The position numbers were made by a program, and so were the translations under genes. The notes beneath the pieces are model-generated. The model saw only the letters and a program-made list of their open reading frames with translations, was not told the origin of the DNA and ran no database searches. Shown one piece after another: positions 36,461 to 46,053 of a stretch of 64,000 bases of DNA. Position 1 is the stretch's first letter; every line of letters starts with the position of its first letter. The DNA lies in NCBI RefSeq assembly GCF_023525255.1, contig NZ_CP073355.1:248001-312000 (forward strand), given 5' to 3'. Origin of the DNA: Thermospira aquatica (lineage in GTDB: Bacteria; Spirochaetota; Brevinematia; Brevinematales; Thermospiraceae).

Positions 36461-36518
36461 AGCATCTCCTTTTTGGGTATTCACGTATCAAGTTTCACCT
36501 CAATTCCCACAAGTTTTT

Positions 36519-37190
36519 TTACTTCCCCAGAGGAAGGGTATTCACAGGAGACGGCATCGGAGCATTCACACTTCTCTGAATCTGATAAGCCTCTCGAAGC
36601 TGCATCACATAACGAGCAGCCCATTCCTGGAGTTTTCGATTGCCGATCTCCTGCTGAATAAACTGCTTCATCTGAGAAGCCGGAATATTCATTTTGGAGA
36701 GCTGGGCCTTATTCTGTTCATAGAAGGCATTGATCTCAGCATCGGTAGGAAGAAAAACAGAGGTATCCGAAGGAAGATGCTTTCTCAAATAGAGCTGATA
36801 CACCGCCTGGCGAACAGAAGCCTGGATCAAAAATCTTGTTTCAGGGGTATCAAAACTCTTATCCTTTAAGGCTTCAAGCAATACAACATACTGATTAATA
36901 AACTCTTCAAGTAATTGCGCCTTGAGTTCCGGACTATTCATAAGCTGCGCCCTCTGATTGGCAGGAACCTGTTCGAGAAAAAGTTGTATTCCTCGGTCCA
37001 GATCCTCTTGAGTAATCACATACTGACCAACTTTTGCCACCCAGTTTGTTGATTTTACAGAAGGAAGCGGATAAAACATGGTAAGGGCGAGGTCTTTTTT
37101 CTGTATACTTACGAAAAATGGGATCAACCCGCCTCCCAGTCCCACTATAAAACCAATCAATACCCCAAGCCACAGTGGTATTTTTTGCAT
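36519..37190 (-). CDS. SurA_N-type periplasmic chaperone-like protein
   Basis: 223 residues with an N-terminal membrane anchor (WLGVLIGFIVGLGGGLIPFF). The body is the SurA N-terminal chaperone fold: VAKVGQYVITQEDLDRGIQL, QLLEEFINQYVVLLEAL, ASVRQAVYQLYLRKHL, and the AEINAFYEQNKAQL linker. No PPIase domain follows. AAGGAG precedes the ATG. First gene of a minus-strand operon with DUF4340 and PAS-like genes, and likely acts on envelope proteins. Confidence 0.8.
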   Translation of the reverse strand: MQKIPLWLGVLIGFIVGLGGGLIPFFVSIQKKDLALTMFYPLPSVKSTNWVAKVGQYVITQEDLDRGIQLFLEQVPANQRAQLMNSPELKAQLLEEFINQYVVLLEALKDKSFDTPETRFLIQASVRQAVYQLYLRKHLPSDTSVFLPTDAEINAFYEQNKAQLSKMNIPASQMKQFIQQEIGNRKLQEWAARYVMQLREAYQIQRSVNAPMPSPVNTLPLGK

Positions 37191-37248
37191 ACATTACTCC
37201 TTGTTTGTTTTTTTCAGAGAAAAATTGTAATCAAAAGAGAGAAAAAAA

Positions 37249-37275
37249 TCAAGTTTTTAGCCACTATGCCGATAA
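37249..37275 (+). promoter_or_regulatory. Sigma-28 (FliA) promoter
   Basis: TCAAGTTT (37249-37256), an 11-base spacer and GCCGATAA (37268-37275). The consensus is TAAAGTTT-N11-GCCGATAA, so the -10 is perfect and the -35 matches in 7 of 8. It reads into the gene at 37303. Confidence 0.85.
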
Positions 37276-37302
37276 ACTGATATCGAAATGGGAGGACATT
37301 TT

Positions 37303-37773
37303 ATGCGAAAAACATGGTTTCTTATTCTGATACCGGTACTTTTTCTTTTGTCAGCTACCAAAGGATTAGACTATTCCGATCCTGTCCTTGTTGTGGATGC
37401 GGCATGTATCTTTCTGATGAAAGGAGACTACGAGTATCTGCTCCTACTCACGGAAGAAAATGAAAAAAAGAAAACCCTCATCATTCTCTCCAATCTTCAG
37501 AGTAACAAAAATGCCAAAGCCTGGCTCAAGGAAGAAATGGATAAACTCGGTGGTTACGAAATCGTCAATGCCGAACTCTACACCAACAACAGCCAGCAAT
37601 ACGCCGTTGTTTCCACCAGATGGCTCATCAAAAACACCTCACAAGAAATAAGCGAATTCGCCACTCCCGAGGAAAAAGCAAAAATCAAACCCAATATTGT
37701 CACCTCGGTGGATTACCTTCTCAAAAAAATCGACGGCAAATGGAAAATTGTTTCCACAAAAATCCGACAGTAA
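37303..37773 (+). CDS. Small exported protein under FliA control
   Basis: 156 residues with a signal peptide (MRKTWFLILIPVLFLLSATKG). The mature part alternates helix and strand (DPVLVVDAACIFLMKGDYEYL, trimmed, and YLLKKIDGKWKIVSTKIRQ at the end), a pattern seen in DUF4878/NTF2-like lipoproteins and secreted proteins. GGAGG lies 8 bases before the ATG. The sigma-28 promoter upstream suggests a motility-linked periplasmic role; nothing more specific can be said. Confidence 0.8.
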   Translation: MRKTWFLILIPVLFLLSATKGLDYSDPVLVVDAACIFLMKGDYEYLLLLTEENEKKKTLIILSNLQSNKNAKAWLKEEMDKLGGYEIVNAELYTNNSQQYAVVSTRWLIKNTSQEISEFATPEEKAKIKPNIVTSVDYLLKKIDGKWKIVSTKIRQ

Positions 37774-37800
37774 AATGTATATCCTCATGGTAAAAAAGAA

Positions 37801-37828
37801 AAAAGAGAAGGCTTCGGCCTTCTCTTTT
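37801..37828. terminator. Strong bidirectional terminator
   Basis: Arms AAAAGAGAAGGC and GCCTTCTCTTTT (12 bp) with a TTCG loop and T tracts on both sides. It can end the gene at 37303-37773 and the FapA operon from the other strand. Confidence 0.92.
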
Positions 37829-37904
37829 TTTATAAAGACAAAAAATGAAAAAAAGAAAAAACGTTTAACGGAAAATATTCCACCTCTACACAAGACACGA
37901 AAAA

Positions 37905-38774
37905 CTAAGCATACTTTTTTCGTCTCATATACTCATCAAAATCACCAAGAATAAGGATCCCCTTTTTGTAGACGATCACATTACGATATCGGGTGGTAAG
38001 TTCAAGTTTCTGATTATCAATGGCAAGAGAGACATTTTCATAGACCGTGTCGTGAATAAGAATCGTCCGCTCCAGTTCATTCTCTTTTTGAGATTGTTCC
38101 CAGAGAGCCTTGCGCTGTGTCTGGACATGAGCCAGGCGCAAACATACCTCCTGATAGAGTTTCACCTGCTGAGCAAGCTCCTGTTTTTTCGCAAGAGGAA
38201 GTTGTTTCACCTTCTCGCCAAGAATTCGAATCACCTGAATAGTTTTCTCGTAACGTTCCTTCTCTGCCTGGAGTTTTTTTTCTACCTCAGCCAACTTTTG
38301 ACTCTGGAGAAACATCTCCGATTGACGAAAATTGGTGAGCCTTGCAATGGTAAAAAAACCCTTTTCATTCCCCAGAAAATTCGTCTCAACCTCGATGCCA
38401 GCTTCTGCTGTTCCTCCAACAATAGCTCCCCTTCCCTCTTTACACACAATGGTTTCCCTTGCTACCAGGTGAGCCTCAATAGCCTCTATGAGAATATATA
38501 TAGACTTTTTCGCCCGAAGCGTGGCGTTTCTTACCTTACTCACGGTAATATTGCCTGCCGCTACCAGAGAAGATTGGTAGCCATTCACTGTCCCGTGAAC
38601 CGTAATACTCCCCTTATGAGAAAAAATCCTGGATTGTTCCACATCCCCTATCACGACAACATTGCCGATAGCCTCAACCTGATTCCCAATTCCCACATTT
38701 CCCCGTATTTCCACATCATCTTCTATCACCATTGGCGCACCGTGAGGTGGGAGTGCAGAGTTAATGATATGCAT
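37905..38774 (-). CDS. FapA-domain (DUF342) protein
   Basis: 289 residues. The first 140 or so form FapA-type beta-helix repeats (VEIRGNVGIGNQVEAIGNVVV, trimmed; KGSITVHGTVNGYQSSLVAAG, trimmed; VGGTAEAGIEVETNFLG). A long coiled coil follows (KLAEVEKKLQAEKERYEKT). FapA proteins occur in many bacteria with flagellar or polymer functions, but no mechanism is established. It is the last gene of the fliS operon, eight bases after the GAF gene. AGGAG precedes the ATG. Confidence 0.82.
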   Translation of the reverse strand: MHIINSALPPHGAPMVIEDDVEIRGNVGIGNQVEAIGNVVVIGDVEQSRIFSHKGSITVHGTVNGYQSSLVAAGNITVSKVRNATLRAKKSIYILIEAIEAHLVARETIVCKEGRGAIVGGTAEAGIEVETNFLGNEKGFFTIARLTNFRQSEMFLQSQKLAEVEKKLQAEKERYEKTIQVIRILGEKVKQLPLAKKQELAQQVKLYQEVCLRLAHVQTQRKALWEQSQKENELERTILIHDTVYENVSLAIDNQKLELTTRYRNVIVYKKGILILGDFDEYMRRKKYA

Positions 38775-38782
38775 GATATCTC

Positions 38783-40201
38783 CTACACCAACGAGGTCAA
38801 TCTATTCAGATAAGAGAGCATATTCTGACCTTCATCGGGATAACTGGCAAAAGAGATCTGCACCTGAATAGGAATATCCCCCTGATGAGAGAATATCTCC
38901 CCCACAAGATGATGGAGGGTGTCGCTATACGTTTCCACTTCAGAGAGAGGAACTCCAGTAAAGATCAAGAGAAAACGTTCCAGATCGTAGTGTATCCACT
39001 GTGAAAGCGAAGGAAAAGCATCAACGATTCTCTGTTCCAGAGTCTGAATAAGAGAAAGCGTCTGTTCTTCAGAATAAAACTCGGGATACTTTGAGAGATT
39101 ATTGAGTTTCATGTAGAGCAGACTCATTCCCACGCCAAACTCGTTTGCTTTTTGAGCCTCATTTTTCAAAGTCGTAAAAAGGTTATCAAAAGGATTATGA
39201 ACAGATTTTTCCCTGATCCACTGGGAAAGCAGAAGTGGAGGAGCTATCTGAGAGGCAATGATAGCAAGAAGATTCAATGTTTCCGTGGAAACCTCTCGTA
39301 AAGGTTCGTTTTCTATAGAAGTGACTATCAAAGCCCCCACACGACGCTTCATTGTCGCAAGAGGAAGAAAGATATACGGGGAAGAAGACCATGAAGATGT
39401 CGAAAGAAGTCTGGGCTGATTGTCACTAAAACACGCCTCCTCTTCAGGAGAAATTATATACATCTGCCCTGGAGAAAAAGCCGGTAGCTGGTAAGAAGAG
39501 GTTACTCTGGCTTTATTCCCATGAAAAGAAAGTAAAAGTGAAGATGTTACCCCAAAACCTGTGGCCAGAGTCTCCTGCAAAAGAGAAGTAATAAGTTCAA
39601 AGTCGTCGCTGGAATTGATCAGGGTGCTAATCTCATAAAGAGCGGAAAGCTGTTTCAGTCTCCGATCGAGATCTTCATACGCCCTCTGAAGAGATGTGTA
39701 AAGATGGGCATTCTCCAGAGCGCTGCCTGCCAGAGAAGCTACTGCCTGGATAAAGTGTTTATCCTCTTCCTGATAGGTCCCTTCGCCCTTCGGTCCAAGA
39801 AGAAAAAAGCCATTCCATCCATTCTTACTTGAAAGAGGCACCAGGATATAGCCATGTTTCAAAGAGCGAAAAAAACCCTCGCCACGAAAATCCTCTTGTA
39901 TTCCCCCTGAAAAGAGCGTTTCAAGAGAGAAATCTACACACTCATCCACACCCTCCATCCCTTGTTGTTGGGCAAGAATGTATGAGGTATCTTTTTTTTG
40001 GTATATGGCTATCTCGGAAAGCTGGAACTGCCCCATCAGGGTAAAAAGCAAGATCTGCAAAAGCTCTTCGCTATTGAGGGTAGCACTAAGTTCTTTGTTA
40101 ATCTCGAGAAGAGTTTGAAGTTCAAGCAGTTTCTTTTCAAAATTCACCGCAGGTGGCTGAAGAACAAAACGATAATACCTCGCTTTTTCTTTGAGTCCCA
40201 T
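38783..40201 (-). CDS. GAF-domain protein with a degenerate GGDEF-like C-terminus
   Basis: 472 residues, cytoplasmic. Two GAF-like sensor domains (about residues 20-170 and 185-330; second begins LSALYEISTLINSSDDFELI) are followed by a domain with the GGDEF outline: LLYMKLNNLSKYPEFYS, then YDLERFLLIFTG where GGDEF should be, and VQISFASYPDEG. The signature residues are missing, so cyclic-di-GMP synthesis is unlikely. Third gene of the fliS operon. Confidence 0.75.
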   Translation of the reverse strand: MGLKEKARYYRFVLQPPAVNFEKKLLELQTLLEINKELSATLNSEELLQILLFTLMGQFQLSEIAIYQKKDTSYILAQQQGMEGVDECVDFSLETLFSGGIQEDFRGEGFFRSLKHGYILVPLSSKNGWNGFFLLGPKGEGTYQEEDKHFIQAVASLAGSALENAHLYTSLQRAYEDLDRRLKQLSALYEISTLINSSDDFELITSLLQETLATGFGVTSSLLLSFHGNKARVTSSYQLPAFSPGQMYIISPEEEACFSDNQPRLLSTSSWSSSPYIFLPLATMKRRVGALIVTSIENEPLREVSTETLNLLAIIASQIAPPLLLSQWIREKSVHNPFDNLFTTLKNEAQKANEFGVGMSLLYMKLNNLSKYPEFYSEEQTLSLIQTLEQRIVDAFPSLSQWIHYDLERFLLIFTGVPLSEVETYSDTLHHLVGEIFSHQGDIPIQVQISFASYPDEGQNMLSYLNRLTSLV

Positions 40202-40209
40202 ATCCTGTC

Positions 40210-42330
40210 CTATAAACCCAATTTACCCATAATCTTCATATAAAGATCATAATACTCAGATTGAGCGAATTCTTTAATCTTATCTTCCGGGAGATCTGAT
40301 AAAAGGTTATCCAGATACTGAAGCACCTTGCGAAGCTCTTCACGGGTTGACCCACTCAAGGCATCAAGATTGGTTTCGATAACCTGTCGTCGATCAAACT
40401 CCTCTGAGCCCGCAGCAGGCATGTACGCTTCGCCAACCAATGGTTCAGAAATCTCCTCCTCGCCTGTCATACCCAGATCTTCAAGCGACACTTCTACCGT
40501 CTCTGCTTCCGCTAAAGGAGGTAACTCCGTCTCTTTCTCTGATTCTTCTTGTTCCTCCATACTTTCCAAAGACTCAAGATCCGGTTCTGCAACTTCAATG
40601 AGTTGATTAAGATCCTGCTGTTTCAGATCTTCTATCTTTTCCTCCTCCGCAACGATAGAATCAAAACTCTCCAGTGAGAGAGGCACCTCTGTCTCTACAG
40701 GAATATCCACCCTCTCAAGATCGGACACAGCCTCTTCTTCACCAACTGAAGCAATCTCATGTACTGGCTCCGCGGAGACCTCGGACACTCCTCTATCCAT
40801 TTCGGATGCGGTAACTTCAGAGGTACCCACCTCCATCGTGAGAGCTGGTTCTTCCGTAACCTCAATATTATTGAGCTCATCAAGAGAAAGGGCGATAGGT
40901 TCATTCTCATCTTCAACATTAGGCTGAAGATCTGGTATAGCTGAGAGATCAAACTGAAAAGGTACTTCTTCTTGCTCTGATGCGGGTGCTTCTTCGGATA
41001 TATCAGAGATCAAGGGGGCTGATTCCCTTTCTATAACTACAGGTTCAGCTTCTACCATTTCCACAGTCTCAGGCAGAGTCTCCTCAACAACAGAAACAGG
41101 TTCACCCATCTCTGCAAAAGGAGTTTCTTCAAGAACAATGGGTTCAAGCTGAATCTCTTCTGCCGCAAGATCAAATGCTTGGGTTGGTTCCTCACGTTGG
41201 AGTAACGGCTCCTCCATCACGGTATCAAGTTTTTCAAGATCAGGTAATGGAACCTCTTTTTCGCGTTCTGGAAGAGGGTTCGTCTCTCGCAAAACCTCTG
41301 TTGGTTCTGAAGCATACACCGTCTCTTGAGGAGAAAAACCCTTATCTTCCACTATCAACTCAAAATTCTCCTCCAAAGGAACTTGGTTCTTGTCTGTTTC
41401 AACAAAAACAACCTCTCCCTGCGGTTCTATGGCTTCAGGAGACACAAGAAATTCCTCCGGTACACTTTCACTCTCAACAGGAAGAACCGTTTCCTTACCA
41501 ACTTCCTCAGAAACTACCTCTATTCCACCTACCATATCCCCATAAAGAAGCTGATCAAGCTCATCCCCAGAAACACTTACAATCTCATCTTCTTCATTCA
41601 CCGAAAGCGGTGGTTTGGGTTGCTCTTTTCCTACCACGGGGGACTCTTCTTTGAAGATAGGTTCAGCAACATTCTCCTCTCGTATTGGGGTTTCTTCTAT
41701 GGGAGGTTCTTCCTGCTCAAGAAGGTTGATGGTTTCATCTTTCGCGATCGTAGGAATCTCCACCTCTCCCGAAGACTCTACCGGATTTTCACTGGAAATA
41801 CCCCCGAATTCAAGCTCATCCACATTCAGAGACTCTATCGCCGGCGCTTCTGCAAGTCCAGAAATCATAGGCTCTTCCGGAGAAACCTGTTTTGATTCTT
41901 CTACAACGGAAGAACCACCAGGAGCTACTTGAGGTTGGATTGATTGGATACCACCCTCTAACCCACCTGATGGACTCATAACACTCAGATTCTCCGTTTG
42001 AATAGTGATTGAAGGAGCGGAAATCGTCAACTCTTCTGGTTTAAGCGAAACATCTCCTGTCATGGAGCCCATGCCCGAGGTTGCGCCACCTCCTCCCTCA
42101 CCCTGGGGCATTTCCCCCATTGCCCCGCCTCCTCCTCCAAAAGTAGCCGTGTTGATCTGGATGTTTTCTATATTCCCAACACTCCCTACTTCCATAGAGC
42201 CCACTTCTCCACCAAATTCCTCAGGAAGAGGTTCTTCGAACTCACGAATATCTATATCATCCAGCGTAATGGTTTCGATATCCATGTCTAGTTCAAAATC
42301 ATCAATGATCTCATGACTCCCCTCTGGCAT
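40210..42330 (-). CDS. Large acidic low-complexity protein of the fliS operon
   Basis: 706 residues, extremely rich in Glu, Val, Pro and Ser, with a glycine-rich stretch near residues 60-90 (FGGGGGAMGEMPQGEGGGG). No signal peptide or membrane segment. Only the last 60 residues look folded: ETNLDALSGSTREELRKVLQ, then YLDNLLSDLPEDKIKEFAQS, then YDLYMKIMGKLGL. The body is probably disordered. AAGGAG precedes the ATG; fliS lies 20 bases upstream. A flagellar role is inferred from context only. Confidence 0.8.
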   Translation of the reverse strand: MPEGSHEIIDDFELDMDIETITLDDIDIREFEEPLPEEFGGEVGSMEVGSVGNIENIQINTATFGGGGGAMGEMPQGEGGGGATSGMGSMTGDVSLKPEELTISAPSITIQTENLSVMSPSGGLEGGIQSIQPQVAPGGSSVVEESKQVSPEEPMISGLAEAPAIESLNVDELEFGGISSENPVESSGEVEIPTIAKDETINLLEQEEPPIEETPIREENVAEPIFKEESPVVGKEQPKPPLSVNEEDEIVSVSGDELDQLLYGDMVGGIEVVSEEVGKETVLPVESESVPEEFLVSPEAIEPQGEVVFVETDKNQVPLEENFELIVEDKGFSPQETVYASEPTEVLRETNPLPEREKEVPLPDLEKLDTVMEEPLLQREEPTQAFDLAAEEIQLEPIVLEETPFAEMGEPVSVVEETLPETVEMVEAEPVVIERESAPLISDISEEAPASEQEEVPFQFDLSAIPDLQPNVEDENEPIALSLDELNNIEVTEEPALTMEVGTSEVTASEMDRGVSEVSAEPVHEIASVGEEEAVSDLERVDIPVETEVPLSLESFDSIVAEEEKIEDLKQQDLNQLIEVAEPDLESLESMEEQEESEKETELPPLAEAETVEVSLEDLGMTGEEEISEPLVGEAYMPAAGSEEFDRRQVIETNLDALSGSTREELRKVLQYLDNLLSDLPEDKIKEFAQSEYYDLYMKIMGKLGL

Positions 42331-42350
42331 ACCATGCTCCTTGTCTCGTT

Positions 42351-42758
42351 TTATCCCAGAAGATTTAAATTCTTCTGCTCATCTCGTACATCTCCTCTCT
42401 GTTGCGCAAGCAAGGTTTCCCATGCTTCCTTGAGAGTATTTAAAAGCTTCGTTACTTCGTCAATAATCGTCGTATCTTTCGCCACATTGGCCTCTATCAG
42501 ACGACGATTCATATACATATAAAGGCTATACAAATTTTGGGCTATCTCCCCTGCCTCAAAATTCAACGAACTGATCAGCTCAAGAACAATATCCTGCGCT
42601 TTCAAAAGATTATTATGAGCAAGATCAAGTTTTTTATCGCGAATAGCTTCTTTTGCCATGCCCAGAAAACGAATAGCCCCCTGGTAGAGCATAACTACCA
42701 GCTTGAGTCCACTCGCTGTCTCAATATCTACCTCTTTGTAGCTTTGATAGCCTTCCAT
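42351..42758 (-). CDS. fliS: Flagellin export chaperone FliS
   Basis: 135 residues with the FliS four-helix pattern: YKEVDIETASGLKLVVMLYQGAI (trimmed), AIRDKKLDLAHNNLLKAQDIV, ELISSLNFEAGEIAQNLYSLYMY (trimmed) and RRLIEANVAKDTTIIDEV. Binds flagellin in the cytoplasm and prevents early polymerisation. AAGGAGC precedes the ATG. First gene of the operon fliS, acidic protein, GAF protein, FapA. Flagellin and fliD are not in the window. Confidence 0.94.
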   Translation of the reverse strand: MEGYQSYKEVDIETASGLKLVVMLYQGAIRFLGMAKEAIRDKKLDLAHNNLLKAQDIVLELISSLNFEAGEIAQNLYSLYMYMNRRLIEANVAKDTTIIDEVTKLLNTLKEAWETLLAQQRGDVRDEQKNLNLLG

Positions 42759-42791
42759 GACCTGCTCCTTATCTTCAAGGTTCTCTTATTT

Positions 42792-42818
42792 CAATCGGCA
42801 TTTAGGGCTTATTTCTTG
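42792..42818 (-). promoter_or_regulatory. Weak sigma-28-like promoter upstream of fliS
   Basis: On the minus strand CAAGAAAT (42818-42811), 11 bases, GCCGATTG (42799-42792). The -10 matches 6 of 8; the -35 is poor. Confidence 0.4.
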
Positions 42819-42860
42819 AAAAAAAATCATCAAAAAAATACCGCTTTCTGAAGATAAAAA

Positions 42861-42881
42861 AGGGCCGCCCCTTGCGGCCCT
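42861..42881 (-). terminator. Rho-independent terminator after tRNA-Arg
   Basis: Arms AGGGCCGC/GCGGCCCT with a 5-base loop; on the minus strand six T follow. Confidence 0.9.
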
Positions 42882-42887
42882 CTCACA

Positions 42888-42961
42888 TGCGCCCAAGAGG
42901 AGTCGAACCTCTGGCCTTCGGCTCCGGAGGCCGACGCTCTATCCAACTGAGCTATGGGCGC
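42888..42961 (-). tRNA. tRNA-Arg (anticodon CCG)
   Basis: Full cloverleaf on the minus strand: acceptor GCGCCCA/TGGGCGC, D arm AGCTCAGTTGGATAGAGC, anticodon loop CTCCGGA with anticodon CCG (codon CGG), T arm AGAGGTTCGACTCCTCT, discriminator A at 42888. CCA is not encoded. Its first ten bases overlap the end of the preceding coding region. Confidence 0.97.
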
Positions 42962-45900
42962 TTTAAGGTGTATACTTCCATCAATGTTCCATTCGCTCTG
43001 GCCCGGAGAGCCATCTCCTTGGCTATATGTAACAAGGTTTCTGCCTCTTCAGCACACGTGTGGTAATCCACCACCCCAATATGACAATGTATTTCCATCG
43101 TCTTGCGAGTCTTTTCGGCGGGGATAAGTTTCTGCACATCCTTTAGTTCGTTCAGAGGGTCGAGAAAAAATGCCTCAAGGCGCTTAACAAACTTCTCAAC
43201 ACTTTCAACCCGACTCTCTGGGAAAAGAATTACCACACCGCCTTCCATCATGTAGCCCACCATATCCACTTCGCGTACACTCCGCTCAAGATACTGACGG
43301 AAACGTTTGAGGAAAAAATTACTCAAGTTTTCCCCATATTTTTCACGGAAGTGGAAAAAATTCTCCAGCATCACATACGCCACAGCAAAATTACGAAGTT
43401 TCCTTCCATAACGTTCAGTACGCGCACTTTCCCGGCGCATTTGCTGGACAATCTCTTCTCCCTTATAGAAACCGGTAGTTATATCATAATTCAAAAAGCG
43501 AAGATTGTCAAGTAGTTTTTTATAATAAACCTGAACAGCCAGATATTCTCCCAGCATCGCGAGAAGTTCCTCCTGTTCAAGACTCATGGGAAACGATTCA
43601 TTCCACAAAAGAATAAGTGCCCCTTCCCATATATAACGCCTCCGAAGGGGAACAAGATAGATATTTGCCTTAAATGGCACAAGATTTTCCCAGTAGGGCT
43701 GCGAAACAAGATTAATCACCCTTTGTTCAGGTTTTATCTCACGGTAAATCTTCTCCATCACAAAAAGAGGATCAAATACCCGTGTGTCATTAACCGAAGC
43801 AACATGCTGCCAATGAAAATCCTCTAACAGCAGAAAAAAAGCAGACGATACAGGTAAATAGGTCACCACAATGGAAAGAATCTTTTGAAAGAGATGGGTG
43901 GAAAGGGAAGTGCTTGCCATAATGCTGTAAATCTGTCTCAAAAAGTGCATACGAACCAGATTTTGCTCAAGTGATTGGAGGATTGACACCTCTTCCGCTA
44001 CCATGAGACACTCCTCTCGATTCCAGAAAATGCTTACCGGAGAAAGAGAGGGCAAATTTTCGATCAAAGAAACCAAACTCGATGATATCAAATCCTGTTC
44101 TTTCAAGCGAGAGATAACTGAGCTAAACATAGCCCGTTCCGACGACCCCTCCTCAAATACTTCATAAAAAAGAGCACAGATATGCCGCCAGAGAAGCCAA
44201 AGTGATGGACGATACTCCGCCATCACAAGAATCAATTTTTGGAGAATACTCTTGAGCTCCTCCTTCCTCTTCTCCTCTCGATAGAAATACGCCTGAACTA
44301 AAAGCCAGAGAATATCCTCATAGGCTGAGTGAGACTGTGTTTCTATAAGCCCCTTCACTCTCTGGTAGATACCAAAAAGACGAAGATTCTGATGGGTCTG
44401 TGCATAACATATGCCCAGATAACACCCTAGCTCGTGGTTGGAATGATAGGGAAGATGAATAAGCCCCGTTTTTCGTCTCATCTCTTCGACAGTAATAAAA
44501 ATAGTTATAGCCTCTTCGTATTGACCTGTACCAACAAGCATTACTCCCACATTCACCAACGTAAGAAGAATCTCCGTGATGTTTCCCAGTGTACGCATGG
44601 CATAGATATTTTGCTGAAGAAAACCTGCAGCTTCTTCATATTTTTCGGCAAGAATATACCCATATGCTATACCGTTTCTTATCTGCGCTAATTCTACCGG
44701 ATTCTGGAACCGTTCCTTGATATCAAGGCTTTTTCGATAATATCCAAAAGCCTCATCATGGTTTCCCAAAATAGAATGGACCATGGCCAGATTATGATAG
44801 GCAGCGGCTAGCCTTGCTTCATTGCCTAACTTCTCTGCAAGCGCAATCATTTCCTCACACACCCGGAAAAGGATCTCTCTTTTTGCTACCACAAAACACG
44901 CCTGAATATTTTCCATGAAATAAACTCCCAAAATATACGCCTTCATGTTGAGAAATCCTAACCTCTCCGCCTCGGCGAGTACCTGCTGCACAAGGATCTC
45001 AAGATCCCGATTCCATCGCCCCTGATAGTTCCCTGAAATCAGAAGATAATAGAAAAGATACCCATACGTTTCTGCCATACTCTGAGAATACCCATGATGG
45101 TAAACAACATAGATATGTTTGTATGCCTGTTCCATATCCCCCTGGGCAAGATAACTGAGAGCAAGATAAAACTGGAAATGCCTGGTATGCTCTTCGCTGT
45201 TAATATCAAAGCTTTTTTCTAAGCCACTGTGAAAAGCCTCGATGGCTTTCTGAAATTCGCGGCGGTAGTAGTGTGCCATACCACGGAGAAAAAAATATGT
45301 AATCTCATCTTCCGGCAGATAAACCTCACTTCGAATCTTATCCAACAAAAATAACGTCTCTTCAAAGTGAAAAAAGTACAAAAGGACTCTTCCATAAGAA
45401 AAAATCTCTGGTAAAGGAGGAAGGTTCTCCTCCGCCGAAGGAGGCATTTCCTCTCCCTCAAGTTCGTAAGCCACCCCTTGTTGAACGAGTTCCTCCCAAA
45501 AATCTTCAAAATACGAAAAACTTCCCAAACTTTTTCTCACCACTAATACAAGTTTGAGATTGCTACTTCCCTCTTTTAAGAACTCTTTTATGAAATGCTG
45601 CATTTTCAAGGAAAGGTACTGGGCATCCTCAATAACCCATACCATAGGAGAAGGAACAAGTAAACGAAGCTGAGAAAAAAGCGTCTCTTCAAGGCGAAGT
45701 TTTTCAAAACTCAGTTCCTCCAAAAAAAGCATCTCCCGTCTCATTACGCCGCCACCATACATCGCCTCAAAAAGCCCCCGATGCAAGCTGTAAACTCCAC
45801 TTTCATCCAGAAAACCAGCAAGATCTTTTTTCGACTCCGCAAAACGATCCTTTAAAAACGAGAATAAAGGAGCATACGGCTCCAAAAAAAGACGGGGACA

Positions 45901-46053
45901 GCGACTTACGTACATGGGAACGCCCTCTTCGGTGGCTTTTTGTTCGATTGCCTTTTTTGCGCTCTCTAAAGAGGGAGTTCGAACTGCCCAGAGATTTGAT
46001 TGAGCCCATCTCGTATACAAGAGATCTCGCCATTCTCCCACCGTTAATGGCAT
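42952..46053 (-). CDS. Large TPR protein with degenerate AAA and GGDEF-like ends
   Basis: 1033 residues, cytoplasmic. Residues to about 190 resemble the ATPase part of AAA_16/MalT-like regulators: Walker B-like [11 protein letters not shown] is present but no P-loop (GxxxxGKT) is found. A long TPR region follows (for example [20 protein letters not shown]). Then comes a GAF-like domain, and last a GGDEF-like domain ([20 protein letters not shown]) where the signature is replaced by [12 protein letters not shown]. Both enzyme domains look inactive. GAGGAGG precedes the ATG. The stop codon lies inside the tRNA-Arg gene. It ends the lipase/glycerol operon. Confidence 0.8.
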   Translation of the reverse strand: MPLTVGEWRDLLYTRWAQSNLWAVRTPSLESAKKAIEQKATEEGVPMYVSRCPRLFLEPYAPLFSFLKDRFAESKKDLAGFLDESGVYSLHRGLFEAMYGGGVMRREMLFLEELSFEKLRLEETLFSQLRLLVPSPMVWVIEDAQYLSLKMQHFIKEFLKEGSSNLKLVLVVRKSLGSFSYFEDFWEELVQQGVAYELEGEEMPPSAEENLPPLPEIFSYGRVLLYFFHFEETLFLLDKIRSEVYLPEDEITYFFLRGMAHYYRREFQKAIEAFHSGLEKSFDINSEEHTRHFQFYLALSYLAQGDMEQAYKHIYVVYHHGYSQSMAETYGYLFYYLLISGNYQGRWNRDLEILVQQVLAEAERLGFLNMKAYILGVYFMENIQACFVVAKREILFRVCEEMIALAEKLGNEARLAAAYHNLAMVHSILGNHDEAFGYYRKSLDIKERFQNPVELAQIRNGIAYGYILAEKYEEAAGFLQQNIYAMRTLGNITEILLTLVNVGVMLVGTGQYEEAITIFITVEEMRRKTGLIHLPYHSNHELGCYLGICYAQTHQNLRLFGIYQRVKGLIETQSHSAYEDILWLLVQAYFYREEKRKEELKSILQKLILVMAEYRPSLWLLWRHICALFYEVFEEGSSERAMFSSVISRLKEQDLISSSLVSLIENLPSLSPVSIFWNREECLMVAEEVSILQSLEQNLVRMHFLRQIYSIMASTSLSTHLFQKILSIVVTYLPVSSAFFLLLEDFHWQHVASVNDTRVFDPLFVMEKIYREIKPEQRVINLVSQPYWENLVPFKANIYLVPLRRRYIWEGALILLWNESFPMSLEQEELLAMLGEYLAVQVYYKKLLDNLRFLNYDITTGFYKGEEIVQQMRRESARTERYGRKLRNFAVAYVMLENFFHFREKYGENLSNFFLKRFRQYLERSVREVDMVGYMMEGGVVILFPESRVESVEKFVKRLEAFFLDPLNELKDVQKLIPAEKTRKTMEIHCHIGVVDYHTCAEEAETLLHIAKEMALRARANGTLMEVYTLKRP

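Noticed and set aside
38783-40201. Active diguanylate cyclase
   Set aside because: The GGDEF signature position reads YDLERF, so catalytic and metal-binding residues are missing.
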